Assembly (NCBI RefSeq): GCF_019355555.1
Contig: NZ_CP072141.1
Location: 535,501 to 599,500 of the forward strand
Origin: Rhizobium sp. L51/94
Lineage (GTDB): Bacteria; Pseudomonadota; Alphaproteobacteria; Rhizobiales; Rhizobiaceae
Reading direction: 5' to 3'
DNA length: 64,000 nt
Shown here: positions 34,701-42,380 of the stretch, one piece after another
Layout: the number at the start of each line of letters is the position of its first letter
How positions within the stretch are numbered: position 1 is the first letter of the stretch
The notes under the pieces: generated by a model
The model's database searches: none
What the model was told of the DNA's origin: nothing
The model's input: only the letters and a program-made list of their open reading frames with translations
Program-made: the position numbers and the translations under genes

Positions 34701-34989
34701 AGGCCCGCGTCTCGCGCGGCATCGCCTCGACAGTGCAGACGGAGTAACAGGCGTTAGGCGGGGCGATCTTTTCTTCGCCGGTAAACAGCGCAACGTTCTT
34801 GATACCGACTTTCTCGACAAGCCGCGTGTAGACCTCGCGCGCCAGAAGCCGCAGCGGAAGGCCGATCATGCCATTGCCGTGCGCGACCATGCGCTCGATG
34901 GCGTAATGGGTCTTGCCGGTATTTGTCGGTCCGAGCACCGCGGTTACACCGCGACCGCTCAAAATCATGGGCTGCGAAGTCAGGGTCAT
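31777..34989 (-). CDS. Suv3-like superfamily 2 RNA helicase with long disordered tail
   Basis: A 1070-residue helicase related to the mitochondrial degradosome helicase Suv3. Walker A GPTNTGKTH (20-28), DEVQ-type motif II in FVAIDEVQLAGD, and motif VI ELGQIAGRAGRH define the core (about 1-360). A helical middle region follows (to about 790). The last 210 residues are low-complexity: first Ala/Val/Glu/Pro-rich acidic, then Arg/Gly/Asn/Gln-rich with near-repeats such as GGERNERNDRGGERNDRNNR. Such RGG-like tails usually bind RNA or drive condensation. The start MTLTSQPM precedes the core directly, and longer frames add no conserved sequence. It is the first gene of a unit with the S4 protein. 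Confidence 0.9.
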   Translation of the reverse strand: MTLTSQPMILSGRGVTAVLGPTNTGKTHYAIERMVAHGNGMIGLPLRLLAREVYTRLVEKVGIKNVALFTGEEKIAPPNACYSVCTVEAMPRETRASFVAIDEVQLAGDLERGHIFTDRILHLRGRDETLLLGAGTMRPILEHLLPGITVVERPRLSHLAYAGQKKITRLPQRSAIVAFSADEVYAIAELIRRQRGGAAVVLGALSPRTRNAQVELYQNGDVEYLVATDAIGMGLNLDVDHVAFAQDRKFDGYQFRHLNPGELGQIAGRAGRHLRDGTFGVTGQVDPFDADLVRRIESHQFDNVKVLQWRTKDLDFSSVAALKLSLDAPPRIHGLTRSLPSVDQQALEQLTGYPEVARLAVGRANVEKLWEACALPDYRRITPAQHADLISSLFSDLVQHGTVNEDFMAEQVRRADRTDGEIDTLSARIAQIRTWTYVSNRPGWLADPTHWQEKTREIEDRLSDALHERLTNRFVDRRTSVLMKRLRENAMLEAEISVNGDVFVEGHHVGQLTGFRFSPIGGTDGPDAKAVQNASLKALGLEFEARAARIHAAGNGDLAIGSDGSVRWLGDPVARLTGSDHIMRPRVILLADEQLTGHAREHVAARIERFVNHHISTVLKPLDDLSRAEDLQGLAKGLAFQVVENLGVLFRRDVTEEVKSLDQDARASMRRYGIRFGAYHIFVPALLKPAPAELITLLWALKNDGIDKPGYGDLIPVLAAGRTSVVTDSTYERTFYKLAGFRFLGKRAVRIDILERLADLIRPLLQWKPGQPSRPDGAYDGRRFTTTTAMLSILGATLDDMEEILKGLGYRADAVPAEEAAIHLSKQDATPVAATNVLAPVDGSSTPHPETAEAEAAVATQSEAVAETVAEVSAAVSEDAPVAEPEAAKDVAPESAAEAAVTDVAPSKAAAEGAPVDAVAAEPPKPVLLWRLGGRNDNQRPAPRQGERRGQQGPRAGQDQANAQPNTNRRPSGDQPQGEGNREARDNRGGPRGGKDGGGGRPPQQQGKRPDHRGGERNERNDRGGERNDRNNRPAAQPTRFEAKPPRKEKPMDPDSPFAKLAALKEQMKK

Positions 34990-35486
34990 TGGTCCATGCG
35001 AAGATGAGGCGCAGCAGCCTTCAGGGTCAGGAACGCTTGTTGTAAGCTTCCCCACAGATGACCAGCCTAGGTGGCAAAGGCAAGGCCCGGAAGGCAAAAC
35101 AATTTTTTAGACACCCGGATAATACTGGTCATTTGCCACAGACGGGAAGCAAAGTGGCCTCGGACGACCTGCGGGAGCGGTTTGGAACGCCCCCGGAACA
35201 AAGAGGCTACGAATCGCTGACTCGCCCGGATTCATGATCCGTTCACGCCTAGATATCGTCACTACGCCGGCCAAAAGCACCAGATGATGAATCGTCGTCG
35301 GCGCCGACGTGACAGCATCTTCAGGGCGAGAGCAGCATCCAGCCATGAAAAACCGCTGAGCCGGCTATAAAATCTCCCCAATAAGCCATTGTCCCAAATA
35401 ATCGAGATAGTTGGCGGGAACAACTTTATGTGAGCCGCGTTTATGGCATCAGCAAACAAATGCTTTCGAAGTGAAGGGAACTGACC
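34990..35486. other. Divergent intergenic region before the DUF3309 gene
   Basis: This 497-bp stretch separates the helicase start from the small DUF3309 gene. I find no supported coding frame. It contains the EcfG promoter at 35417-35441, and two further GGAAC pentamers near 35185-35200 that lack a matching -10 element. Confidence 0.55.
35417..35441 (+). promoter_or_regulatory. EcfG/RpoE2-type promoter of the DUF3309 gene
   Basis: GGAAC at 35417-35421 and CGTT at 35438-35441 are separated by 16 bp, and the ATG follows 46 bp downstream. Confidence 0.85.
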
Positions 35487-35642
35487 ATGCTCGGCACGAT
35501 ACTGCTCGTCGTACTCGTATTGCTCCTGGTGGGCGCACTGCCAAACTGGGGCTACAGCAGCAGCTGGGGTTATGGTCCTTCTGGTGGCCTTGGTCTCATC
35601 GTCGTCATCATTCTGGTGCTCGTCCTGATGGGGCGGATTTAA
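35487..35642 (+). CDS. DUF3309 small membrane protein
   Basis: A 51-residue protein: a hydrophobic segment (TILLVVLVLLLVGALP), a Gly/Ser/Tyr/Trp linker (NWGYSSSWGYGPSGG) and a second hydrophobic segment (LGLIVVIILVLVLM). This is the usual form of DUF3309, a small stress-linked membrane family of unknown function. AGTGAAGGGAA precedes the ATG. The EcfG promoter just upstream puts it in the general stress response. Confidence 0.88.
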   Translation: MLGTILLVVLVLLLVGALPNWGYSSSWGYGPSGGLGLIVVIILVLVLMGRI

Positions 35643-35656
35643 TTCGTAATTTGTGC

Positions 35657-35673
35657 TAGACCAATATGGTCTA
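35657..35673 (+). promoter_or_regulatory. 17-bp palindrome before the glycine-zipper lipoprotein gene
   Basis: TAGACC-AATAT-GGTCTA is a perfect 6-bp inverted repeat around a 5-bp AT centre, 19 bp before the ATG at 35692. It overlaps the likely promoter or leader and could be an operator. Confidence 0.4.
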
Positions 35674-35691
35674 TTATCTAGGGAGCAAGAC

Positions 35692-35943
35692 ATGAAAAAA
35701 CTGATTATCGCAGTTGCACTCATCGGCACACTCGCATCGTGCACGCCGGAAGAGCGCGGCACAGCCATTGGTGCAGGCACCGGTGCCGTCATCGGTGGTG
35801 CCGTCACCAATAGCTGGGGCGGTGCTGCTGTCGGCGCCGTTGCAGGCGGCCTCGTCGGTAACCTGATCGGCCACTCGGAACGTCGTGGCTACTGCATCTA
35901 TCGCGACCGTTATGGCCAGCGCTACGAAGCACGTTGCCGCTAA
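35692..35943 (+). CDS. Glycine-zipper lipoprotein (17 kDa antigen/SlyB type)
   Basis: An 83-residue lipoprotein. MKKLIIAVALIGTLASC is a signal with the lipid Cys at 17. It is followed by a glycine-zipper region (GAGTGAVIGGAVTNSWGGAAVGAVAGGLVGNLIG, about residues 28-61, cited in pieces) and a Tyr/Arg/Cys-rich end. Such proteins sit in the outer membrane or periplasm. Strong terminator downstream. Confidence 0.85.
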   Translation: MKKLIIAVALIGTLASCTPEERGTAIGAGTGAVIGGAVTNSWGGAAVGAVAGGLVGNLIGHSERRGYCIYRDRYGQRYEARCR

Positions 35944-35965
35944 GCTTCGGCATGAAGTTGGAATT

Positions 35966-35986
35966 GGGCGCTTCGGCGCCCTTTTT
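35966..35986 (+). terminator. Intrinsic terminator after the glycine-zipper gene
   Basis: GGGCGC-TTCG-GCGCCC followed by TTTTT: a compact stem with a stable UUCG-type loop, 23 bp past the stop. Confidence 0.9.
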
Positions 35987-36125
35987 CATGCCGTCAACAC
36001 ACTGTTGACGATGACGTGAACTTCAACCCCTTTCAATTCGGTGTTGCTGTACCGATATTGATGGAACGCGAGCAATATTGTTTGAGCCGGGCTACCGGGT
36101 GCTCGCCGAAAGGATCGACTTTTCC

Positions 36126-36275
36126 ATGGTTGAACTCGTCACATATATCGCTGCTTTGGGTGTCATCGCTGCCGCTGCCGTTACCTCGACCGTTGCCGTG
36201 CGGGCGGCCCAGCGCAAGGAGCAAAGCCGGGTGCTCGTGCCTGTTCGCTCGCGCCCGCGGAATGCACGCCGCTAG
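36126..36275 (+). CDS. Hypothetical small membrane protein
   Basis: A 49-codon frame: one hydrophobic span (ELVTYIAALGVIAAAAVTST) then a basic tail (RAAQRKEQSR...RPRNARR), which suits a single-pass positive-inside protein. GGATCG upstream is a weak ribosome site, and an in-frame ATG at 36078 would lengthen it by 16 codons. It is not a family I recognise. Confidence 0.4.
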   Translation: MVELVTYIAALGVIAAAAVTSTVAVRAAQRKEQSRVLVPVRSRPRNARR

Positions 36276-36305
36276 CTCGCCACTTCATAGACGAAGATAA
36301 ATCCG

Positions 36306-37031
36306 TCAGACGAAAAGCTGGCCGCCATTTGCCGTGATCGTGGAGCCGGTGATGAACCCGGCGTCATCGGCAACGAGGAATACGACGCAACGGGCAACTT
36401 CTTCCGGCTCCCCCAGCCTGCCAACCGGAATTTGCGGCAGGATATAACCGTTCATTACCTTTTCCGGCACCGACAGCACCATCTCCGTGCCGATATAGCC
36501 AGGGCAGATCGCATTGACGGTAATGTTCTTGGCAGCGCCTTCTTGCGCCAGCGCCTTGGTAAAGCCGATATCCCCCGCCTTTGCGGCCGAATAGTTGGCT
36601 TGGCCCATCTGGCCTTTCTGGCCATTGATCGACGAGATATTGACGACCCGCCCAAAATTTCTCTCCCGCATGCCCGCCCACACATGGTGCGTCATGTTGA
36701 AAAGACCGTTCAGGTTCGTATTCACCACCTCATGCCACTGCTGCGGCGTCATCTTGTGGAACATCGCATCGCGGGTGATGCCGGCGTTGTTGACCAGGAT
36801 CTCCACCGGGCCGACGTCAGCCTCGACCTGGGCAATGCCCTTGCCGCAAGCCTCGTAGTCCGTGACGTCCCAGCGATAGACGGCAATGCCCGTCACGCTG
36901 TTAAAGGCTTCGGCTCTTTCATCGTTGCCGGCATAGGTCGCGACGACCCGATAGCCGGCATTGTGCAACGCCATGGAAATGGCGGCGCCGATGCCGCGGG
37001 TGCCCCCGGTGATGAGTGCTACTCTGCTCAT
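36306..37031 (-). CDS. phaB: Acetoacetyl-CoA reductase PhaB
   Basis: A 241-residue short-chain dehydrogenase that reduces acetoacetyl-CoA with NADPH to (R)-3-hydroxybutyryl-CoA for polyhydroxybutyrate. The cofactor motif is GGTRGIG at 9-15, then NNAG, the catalytic Ser in VNISSINGQKGQ, and YxxxK in NYSAAKAG. The FNMTHHVWAGM and VPEKVMNGYILPQIPVGRLG segments are PhaB-like rather than FabG-like. It lies 58 bp downstream of phaA and is cotranscribed with it. Confidence 0.94.
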   Translation of the reverse strand: MSRVALITGGTRGIGAAISMALHNAGYRVVATYAGNDERAEAFNSVTGIAVYRWDVTDYEACGKGIAQVEADVGPVEILVNNAGITRDAMFHKMTPQQWHEVVNTNLNGLFNMTHHVWAGMRERNFGRVVNISSINGQKGQMGQANYSAAKAGDIGFTKALAQEGAAKNITVNAICPGYIGTEMVLSVPEKVMNGYILPQIPVGRLGEPEEVARCVVFLVADDAGFITGSTITANGGQLFV

Positions 37032-37089
37032 AGTCCGTTCCCCAGTGCCGCTGCCTACCACGCAGCCCGCAGACCCCATGGCAGACTGT

Positions 37090-38271
37090 TTAAAACGCCT
37101 CGATACACATGGCTACCCCCATGCCGCCGCCAATACACAGGGTCGCAAGACCCTTACGTGCACCGCGCCGCTTCATCTCGAACAACAAAGTGGTCAGAAT
37201 ACGGGCGCCCGATGCGCCAATCGGGTGACCGATGGCAATCGCCCCGCCGTTGACATTGACGATGGCGGGATCGAAGCCCAGTTCGCGGCTGATCGCGCAG
37301 GCCTGTGCCGCGAAGGCCTCGTTGGCCTCCACGAGGTCGAGGTCGCCAACCGTCCAGCCAGCTTTTTCCAGCGCCTTCCGCGAGGCCGGAATGGGGCCGG
37401 TGCCCATGATTTGCGGATCCACGCCCGCGGTTGCCCAGGAAACGATCCGGCCCAGTGGACGGATTCCACGACGTTCGGCTTCCCCCTCGCTCATCAGCAC
37501 CGTTGCGGCAGCACCGTCGTTTAGCCCGGATGCGTTGCCGGCGGTAACCGTCCCCTCTTTGTCGAACACAGGACGGAGCCGCGCCATGCCCTCCAGCGTC
37601 GATCCGTGGCGGATGTACTCGTCGCTATCGACGGTCACGTCGCCCTTACGGCCGGCGATTGTGAAGGCCACGATCTCATCCCTGAAACGTCCGGCCTGCT
37701 GGGCTGCCTCGGCCTTGTTCTGGGAAGCGACGGCAAAGGTATCCTGGTCATCGCGGGACACCTCAAACTGCTTGGCGACGTTTTCGGCGGTGATACCCAT
37801 GTGATAGCCGTAGAATGCGTCGGTCAGGCCATCCTTGATCATCGTATCGACCATGGTCATGTCGCCCATCTTGGTGCCCGCGCGCAGGTGGGCCGCGTGC
37901 GGCGCCATCGACATGGACTCCTGGCCGCCGGCCACGATAATTTTCGCATCGCCAAGCGCAATCTGCTGCATGCCAAGCGCCACGGCCCGCAGGCCCGAGC
38001 CGCAAAGCTGGTTCACGCTCCAGGCCGTCGCCTCCTGCGGCACGCCCGCCTTCATCGCAGCCTGGCGCGCCGGGTTCTGGCCCTGCGCTGCCTGCAGCAC
38101 CTGGCCGAGGATAACCTCGTCCACCTCGGCAGCCTCGATGCCGGCGCGCTCCAGAGCCCCCCGGATCGCCGTTGCTCCCAGTTCGTGGGCCGGGATCGCT
38201 GCAAAAGCCCCGTTAAAGGCGCCCACTGCGGTGCGCGCGGCACTGGCGATGACGATGGATGGTTGGCTCAT
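37090..38271 (-). CDS. phaA: Acetyl-CoA acetyltransferase (beta-ketothiolase) PhaA
   Basis: A 393-residue biosynthetic thiolase condensing two acetyl-CoA. The acylated cysteine is Cys90 in [11 protein letters not shown], the histidine is in [10 protein letters not shown], and the second cysteine in [11 protein letters not shown]. The start [14 protein letters not shown] is standard; upstream codons in frame are not conserved. Divergent from phaR with 236 bp between the two start codons, a region that should hold both promoters and possibly a PhaR site. Confidence 0.95.
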   Translation of the reverse strand: MSQPSIVIASAARTAVGAFNGAFAAIPAHELGATAIRGALERAGIEAAEVDEVILGQVLQAAQGQNPARQAAMKAGVPQEATAWSVNQLCGSGLRAVALGMQQIALGDAKIIVAGGQESMSMAPHAAHLRAGTKMGDMTMVDTMIKDGLTDAFYGYHMGITAENVAKQFEVSRDDQDTFAVASQNKAEAAQQAGRFRDEIVAFTIAGRKGDVTVDSDEYIRHGSTLEGMARLRPVFDKEGTVTAGNASGLNDGAAATVLMSEGEAERRGIRPLGRIVSWATAGVDPQIMGTGPIPASRKALEKAGWTVGDLDLVEANEAFAAQACAISRELGFDPAIVNVNGGAIAIGHPIGASGARILTTLLFEMKRRGARKGLATLCIGGGMGVAMCIEAF

Positions 38272-38507
38272 GAAAATCCTCCTCGAGAGCTGGCTCGGCC
38301 GGCGAAAACTGTCAAAGGCGGGCTCCCGAGTCAAACACGAAGATTTCAACCCTGCATGTTTTGTTTCGACATGCTGATGGACCGAAAAACCAACCTGCGG
38401 AAAGGGATTGCCGCAGCGCACAAACTGATTGTCACCGGCCTTCCTTTCCGTCTACACTCTTTGGTGGAGGAGTATCCATACAATCAGACGGGGTTAGGAG
38501 ACTGATA

Positions 38508-39080
38508 ATGGCAAAAAACGAGGGCCAGGTCGTAATAAAGAAATACGCCAATCGCCGCCTCTACAACACAGGAACCAGCACCTACGTGACACTGGAAGAC
38601 CTGGCGGAGATGGTGAAACGGGGGGAGGAGTTTACAGTTCAGGATGCCAAGAGCGGCGATGACATCACGCATGCGGTATTGACGCAGATCATCTTCGAGC
38701 AGGAATCGAAGACCAATAATACCCTGATGCCGATTTCATTCCTGCGACAGCTGATCGGCTTTTACGGCGATCAGATGCAGATGGTCGTGCCGAGCTTTCT
38801 CGAGCATTCGATGAAGTCCTTTACTGAGCAGCAAGTCCAGATGCGCGAGCAGATGAGCAGCGCTTTTGGCGAAACGCCGCTCGCCAAGAATTTCTCGCTG
38901 CCGATCAAGATGGTCGAGGAACAGGTGCGCCGCAACACGGACATGTTTCAGCAGGCCATGGAGATGTTTGCGCCCTTCATGAAGTCACCGCCGAAGGAAA
39001 CCCGCAAGGCCGAAGCCCGTGACATCGACGAGTTGAAGGAGCAGATGAAGGCGCTGCAGGCAAAGCTCGACAGCTTGTGA
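38508..39080 (+). CDS. phaR: Polyhydroxyalkanoate synthesis regulator PhaR
   Basis: A 190-residue repressor/granule sensor (AniA type). The N-terminal PHB/PHA accumulation DNA-binding domain reads VVIKKYANRRLYNTGTSTYVTL (about residues 8-29, cited in part). The two PHB-binding regions and a C-terminal coiled coil (DIDELKEQMKALQAKLDSL) follow. GGTTAGGAG lies upstream of the ATG. It binds PHB granules and DNA and should repress phasin or pha genes when no polymer is present. Confidence 0.94.
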   Translation: MAKNEGQVVIKKYANRRLYNTGTSTYVTLEDLAEMVKRGEEFTVQDAKSGDDITHAVLTQIIFEQESKTNNTLMPISFLRQLIGFYGDQMQMVVPSFLEHSMKSFTEQQVQMREQMSSAFGETPLAKNFSLPIKMVEEQVRRNTDMFQQAMEMFAPFMKSPPKETRKAEARDIDELKEQMKALQAKLDSL

Positions 39081-39107
39081 GAGACGACTGAAGCAATTGC
39101 CCAAGGG

Positions 39108-39125
39108 CCGCAGCCAAGGCTGCGG
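39108..39125. terminator. Hairpin between convergent phaR and membrane-protein gene
   Basis: CCGCAGCC-AA-GGCTGCGG is a perfect 8-bp inverted repeat between two convergent stops. There is no T run. Confidence 0.5.
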
Positions 39126-39131
39126 TCATCG

Positions 39132-39536
39132 TCAAAGGCCGATGGAGACATCCCGGCCGGCCGTGCGGATCGAGACGGCAAAGCCGCCGATAACGTCGAT
39201 AAAGGCGGTGGTCATCAGGATGAAAAATATCTGCGTCGCCGCGTCGCGCACCAGCAGGAATTCCACCAGGAAAGCGATGAAAACCAGCATCGACAGCATG
39301 TGATTGGCGAGCGAGCCGACATTGCGGGTGGATTTAAGGATCTCGAAGAACAGCAGCGCCAGCGCGATGACGATGAAAAGATCGCCGAGCGCCATCTTCC
39401 AGGTTGCTCCCGACAGCATCGACAACATGATTAGGTCGTTGCCGAGAGCCGCAATGCCGCCACCGCCCATCAGCCCGACCATGGCGAGATTGTAGAGCAC
39501 GAACGGGATAACCATCAGCGGGAAAGCGGCAATCAT
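39132..39536 (-). CDS. Conserved hypothetical inner-membrane protein
   Basis: A 134-residue protein with about four hydrophobic segments: residues 1-27, 45-65, 75-98 and 100-122 (FPLMVIPFVLYNLAM, ALGDLFIVIALALLFFEIL, LSMLVFIAFLVEFLLV, IFFILMTTAFIDVIGGF). I do not recognise a characterised family. It stands alone between phaR and rpmF. Confidence 0.75.
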   Translation of the reverse strand: MIAAFPLMVIPFVLYNLAMVGLMGGGGIAALGNDLIMLSMLSGATWKMALGDLFIVIALALLFFEILKSTRNVGSLANHMLSMLVFIAFLVEFLLVRDAATQIFFILMTTAFIDVIGGFAVSIRTAGRDVSIGL

Positions 39537-39616
39537 GATCGACTAACTCCATCGTGGACGAACGGCCGCACAGCCATAGCGCAAGTCGCATCGCTTTTAA
39601 ACCTGGGCGAGAAAAG

Positions 39617-39643
39617 CAAAAAGGCCGGCCAAAGGCCAGCCTC
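39617..39643 (-). terminator. Intrinsic terminator after rpmF
   Basis: On the minus strand AGGCTGGCC-TTT-GGCCGGCCT (one mismatch) is followed by TTTTT, 27 bp past the rpmF stop. Confidence 0.8.
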
Positions 39644-39669
39644 AATACCGATATTGCAACCGCAAGAAA

Positions 39670-39855
39670 TTATGCGGATTCTTTTGGAGTCAGAACCTGG
39701 CGGCCGCGGTACATGCCGGTCTTCAGGTCGATGTGATGCGGGCGGCGCAGTTCGCCGGAGTTCTTGTCTTCGACGTATGTCGAAGTCTTGAGCGCATCAG
39801 CCGAACGGCGCATGCCGCGCTTGGACGGGCTTGTTTTTCTCTTCGGTACAGCCAT
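39670..39855 (-). CDS. rpmF: Ribosomal protein bL32
   Basis: A 61-residue basic protein of the 50S subunit. [20 protein letters not shown] is the standard bL32 N terminus and [15 protein letters not shown] the alphaproteobacterial C-terminal half. The zinc-binding cysteines of some L32 forms are absent, as usual in rhizobia. Monocistronic with its own terminator. Confidence 0.97.
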   Translation of the reverse strand: MAVPKRKTSPSKRGMRRSADALKTSTYVEDKNSGELRRPHHIDLKTGMYRGRQVLTPKESA

Positions 39856-40014
39856 TTTCTCATACTCCACTGTGCGGGATAGACATGACAACGGCCAGCC
39901 AGGCGGCCGAAACGACATGCAATCGATTTCGGAATTTTGGCGCGCTTATACATCGGGGTTGGGCCTTTGACCAGTCCCTAGCCGCATTTTTTGCGGCAAC
40001 GGCTGATTCAGGCA

Positions 40015-40665
40015 TCAAGCCTCGTCTTCAGCGACGATCCAGGTTTCTTCCAGCGCCGCCGTCTGCCACTTCTGCCAGGCCGGATGGGCTTTCATGACCG
40101 CCATATAGCTCAATGTATCTTCAGCGACAACCAGGTCATAGGCTTCGAAGCGATTGACGACCGGCGCGAACATCGCATCGGCGGCCGAAAAGGCGCCAAA
40201 CAGGAACGGCCCGCCCGACAGCGCCCGCATCTCGCGCCAGATCGTTTCGATCCGCGCCACGTCGACTGCCACGTCATGGGGCTGATCGAGCAACCGGCGC
40301 CTGGGCCGGCGGAAGTTCATCGGGCAGGCGTTGCGCAGACCCCGAAAGCCGGAGATCATCTCCATGGAGATCGACCGCGCCTGCGCCCTGAGAGCTGGGT
40401 CCGCCGGCCAGAGACCCGCTTGCGGAAACAATTCGGCGACGTATTCGATGATGGCCAGCGATTCCCAGACCCTGAGGCTCCCGTGGTGCAGCACCGGAAC
40501 CCGCGCCGTCGGGGAGATCTCGCGGAAGCGCGGATTGCCTGCCGGAAAATCGAAGGGAACGAGCACTTCCTCGAAAGGCACGCCGCACCCCTGCATCGCC
40601 AGCCATGGCCGGAAGGACCAGGACGAATAGTTCTTGTTGGCGATGTAGAGGGTGAGCTTGTCCAT
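40015..40665 (-). CDS. Glutathione S-transferase family protein
   Basis: A 216-residue GST. The thioredoxin-like N-terminal domain begins TLYIANKNYSSWSFRPWLAM, with cis-proline in ARVPVLHHG and the glutathione gamma-glutamyl site VWESLAIIEYVAE. The C-terminal helical domain contains GPFLFGAFSAADAMFAPVV. The SSWSFRP start is typical of a bacterial subgroup of unknown substrate. It lies 14 bp after the DUF1868 gene and is probably cotranscribed. Confidence 0.9.
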   Translation of the reverse strand: MDKLTLYIANKNYSSWSFRPWLAMQGCGVPFEEVLVPFDFPAGNPRFREISPTARVPVLHHGSLRVWESLAIIEYVAELFPQAGLWPADPALRAQARSISMEMISGFRGLRNACPMNFRRPRRRLLDQPHDVAVDVARIETIWREMRALSGGPFLFGAFSAADAMFAPVVNRFEAYDLVVAEDTLSYMAVMKAHPAWQKWQTAALEETWIVAEDEA

Positions 40666-40679
40666 GGTGCCATCCTGTC

Positions 40680-41402
40680 TCAGGGCTTGAAGTTAAAGAC
40701 CAACAATTCTTCGAAATGGTTCATGTCATCGAACGCGCAGAATGCCGGCGGCCTCAACTCGAGGATCGGGCAGCGTTCGAGAACGTCGCTGGCGACCTCG
40801 TCGAGCAACTGCTGCCAGCGCGGCAGGGCTTCGTCAGACAGGCGCTCGATGACATAGGCGAAAGTGATGTGAAATGCGTAGCTATCGTGGTCCGGATGAC
40901 GATAGCCAAGGAGGTCGGCAAAGGCATCGCGCCACCCCCGCATGATGCGTCGATCCTCTGCCGTCGCGCCGTCGACCAGCAGCCCGGCCGGCCGGGCTCG
41001 GGTGACGCTGACCTTGAAAGGATCGCGCATCGAAAAGGCCTTCAGCCGCTCACCCATGACCTCGGTCATCTCGTCGATCGGCATGTCGGTCGGTAGGTCC
41101 GCCGGCCAGAATTGCCGGTCACGGCGATGTTCGATGATGCCCTGGAAGAGCGTCATGTGCAGGCTGGACATCGCCGTGAAGGTGAATTGTCCGGCTTCCG
41201 GCATGGCGAGATATTTGGCGCGCGCGTCGATCAGCGCCTGCTGGGTCTCGGATCCCTCGACGACATGGCAGACGATCGTATTGCCCGGTTCATACTGGAA
41301 TGTCCCGGAGAGATCAAAGCGCCGCCCCAGATGCACGGAAGGCTCGGGATGGCGGCTCTTGGAATAGAACAGCAGGTCGGGTGACAGGTTTGCGGCGTTC
41401 AT
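40680..41402 (-). CDS. DUF1868 protein, 2H phosphoesterase-like
   Basis: A 240-residue protein. Two spaced HxT/S motifs, SSLHMTLFQG (about residue 80) and YAFHITFAYV (about 175), are the pair that defines 2H phosphoesterases, which act on cyclic phosphodiesters or RNA ends. The family (DUF1868) has no firm substrate. The next gene downstream is the GST. Confidence 0.85.
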   Translation of the reverse strand: MNAANLSPDLLFYSKSRHPEPSVHLGRRFDLSGTFQYEPGNTIVCHVVEGSETQQALIDARAKYLAMPEAGQFTFTAMSSLHMTLFQGIIEHRRDRQFWPADLPTDMPIDEMTEVMGERLKAFSMRDPFKVSVTRARPAGLLVDGATAEDRRIMRGWRDAFADLLGYRHPDHDSYAFHITFAYVIERLSDEALPRWQQLLDEVASDVLERCPILELRPPAFCAFDDMNHFEELLVFNFKP

Positions 41403-41496
41403 CGGGGCATCCGTATGTTGATGGAGACAATCCGCCCCTTAAGTCACTCGCAAGAATGGCAGATGACAACAGTCTGTCGAGCCACAAGTTATGATG

Positions 41497-42243
41497 TCAG
41501 TCATAAAGGCATTTGATGTAATCGCCGGCGCCCTGTGCACGTCGCTGGATCAGCGCGGCCAGTTGCCTGAGGCCACGGCCAGGCTTGCTGGCAACCCGCT
41601 CGATCGGATTTGGCAGCGACACAGCAAGCAGTGCCGCCTGCCGGGCAGTCAATCGTGAGGCCGGCACCTTGAAATGGTGCTGGGCGGCGGCCTCGATGCC
41701 ATAGATGCCAGGCCCCCATTCGGCGACATTCAGGTAATTCTCCATCATCCGCCGCTTCGACCAGACGATGGAAGCCGTGACTGCCAGCGGCAGCTCCAGG
41801 GTCTTGCGCACGAACGACCGTCCGTTCCAGAGAAACAGGTTCTTCACCGTCTGCATCGGAATGGTGCTGCCGCCGCGGGTTGATTGGCCGTGCAGCGTAT
41901 CTGCCACCAGCATCCCCATTTCACTCCAGTCGACGCCCCCATGGGAGCAGAACTGCCCATCTTCCGAGACCATCACCGATTTTACCAGCACCGGCGAGAT
42001 CTGCTCGAAAGACACCCAGCGGCGATCGTAACCGCGCAACAGCACGACATCGCGCAGCATCAGGTTCGAGACAGGATGGACGAAGGGCAGGACGTAAAAA
42101 AAGATCAGCACATAGGGCAGCAGCAGAAGACCGAGGAGGCCGATGACGACGCGCTGCCAGATGGGACGGCCGAAAAACCAGGCCAGCCTGTCCCGTTCTT
42201 CAGGCACCTCGTCCTGCTCGTCGTTCTGCGTCGATATGTCCAA
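41497..42243 (-). CDS. mtgA: Monofunctional biosynthetic peptidoglycan transglycosylase
   Basis: A 248-residue GT51 glycosyltransferase that polymerises lipid II. One N-terminal membrane anchor ([20 protein letters not shown], about 33-52). The catalytic glutamate is in [14 protein letters not shown], and the other GT51 boxes are [37 protein letters not shown] and [11 protein letters not shown] (long ones cited in part). No penicillin-binding domain. Divergent from ispA. Confidence 0.95.
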   Translation of the reverse strand: MDISTQNDEQDEVPEERDRLAWFFGRPIWQRVVIGLLGLLLLPYVLIFFYVLPFVHPVSNLMLRDVVLLRGYDRRWVSFEQISPVLVKSVMVSEDGQFCSHGGVDWSEMGMLVADTLHGQSTRGGSTIPMQTVKNLFLWNGRSFVRKTLELPLAVTASIVWSKRRMMENYLNVAEWGPGIYGIEAAAQHHFKVPASRLTARQAALLAVSLPNPIERVASKPGRGLRQLAALIQRRAQGAGDYIKCLYD

Positions 42244-42380
42244 TTCCGAACGCCCGTCCTCGCCTCTACCTCAACGTCATACCGCCTGCTTCCGGCAATG
42301 GCCAGAGTGGGGCTGACAGGCAAAAGATCTCTCCCGACAATTTCGTTGCGAGTATCCGGCACTCATGGCAAACAGCGGCA

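Noticed and set aside
35180..35215. Two additional GGAAC pentamers as EcfG promoters
   Set aside because: Neither has CGTT or a similar element 16-17 bp downstream.
35107..35346. Possible 79-residue protein in the helicase/DUF3309 gap
   Set aside because: Composition is unstructured and without motifs, and no ribosome-binding site precedes it.
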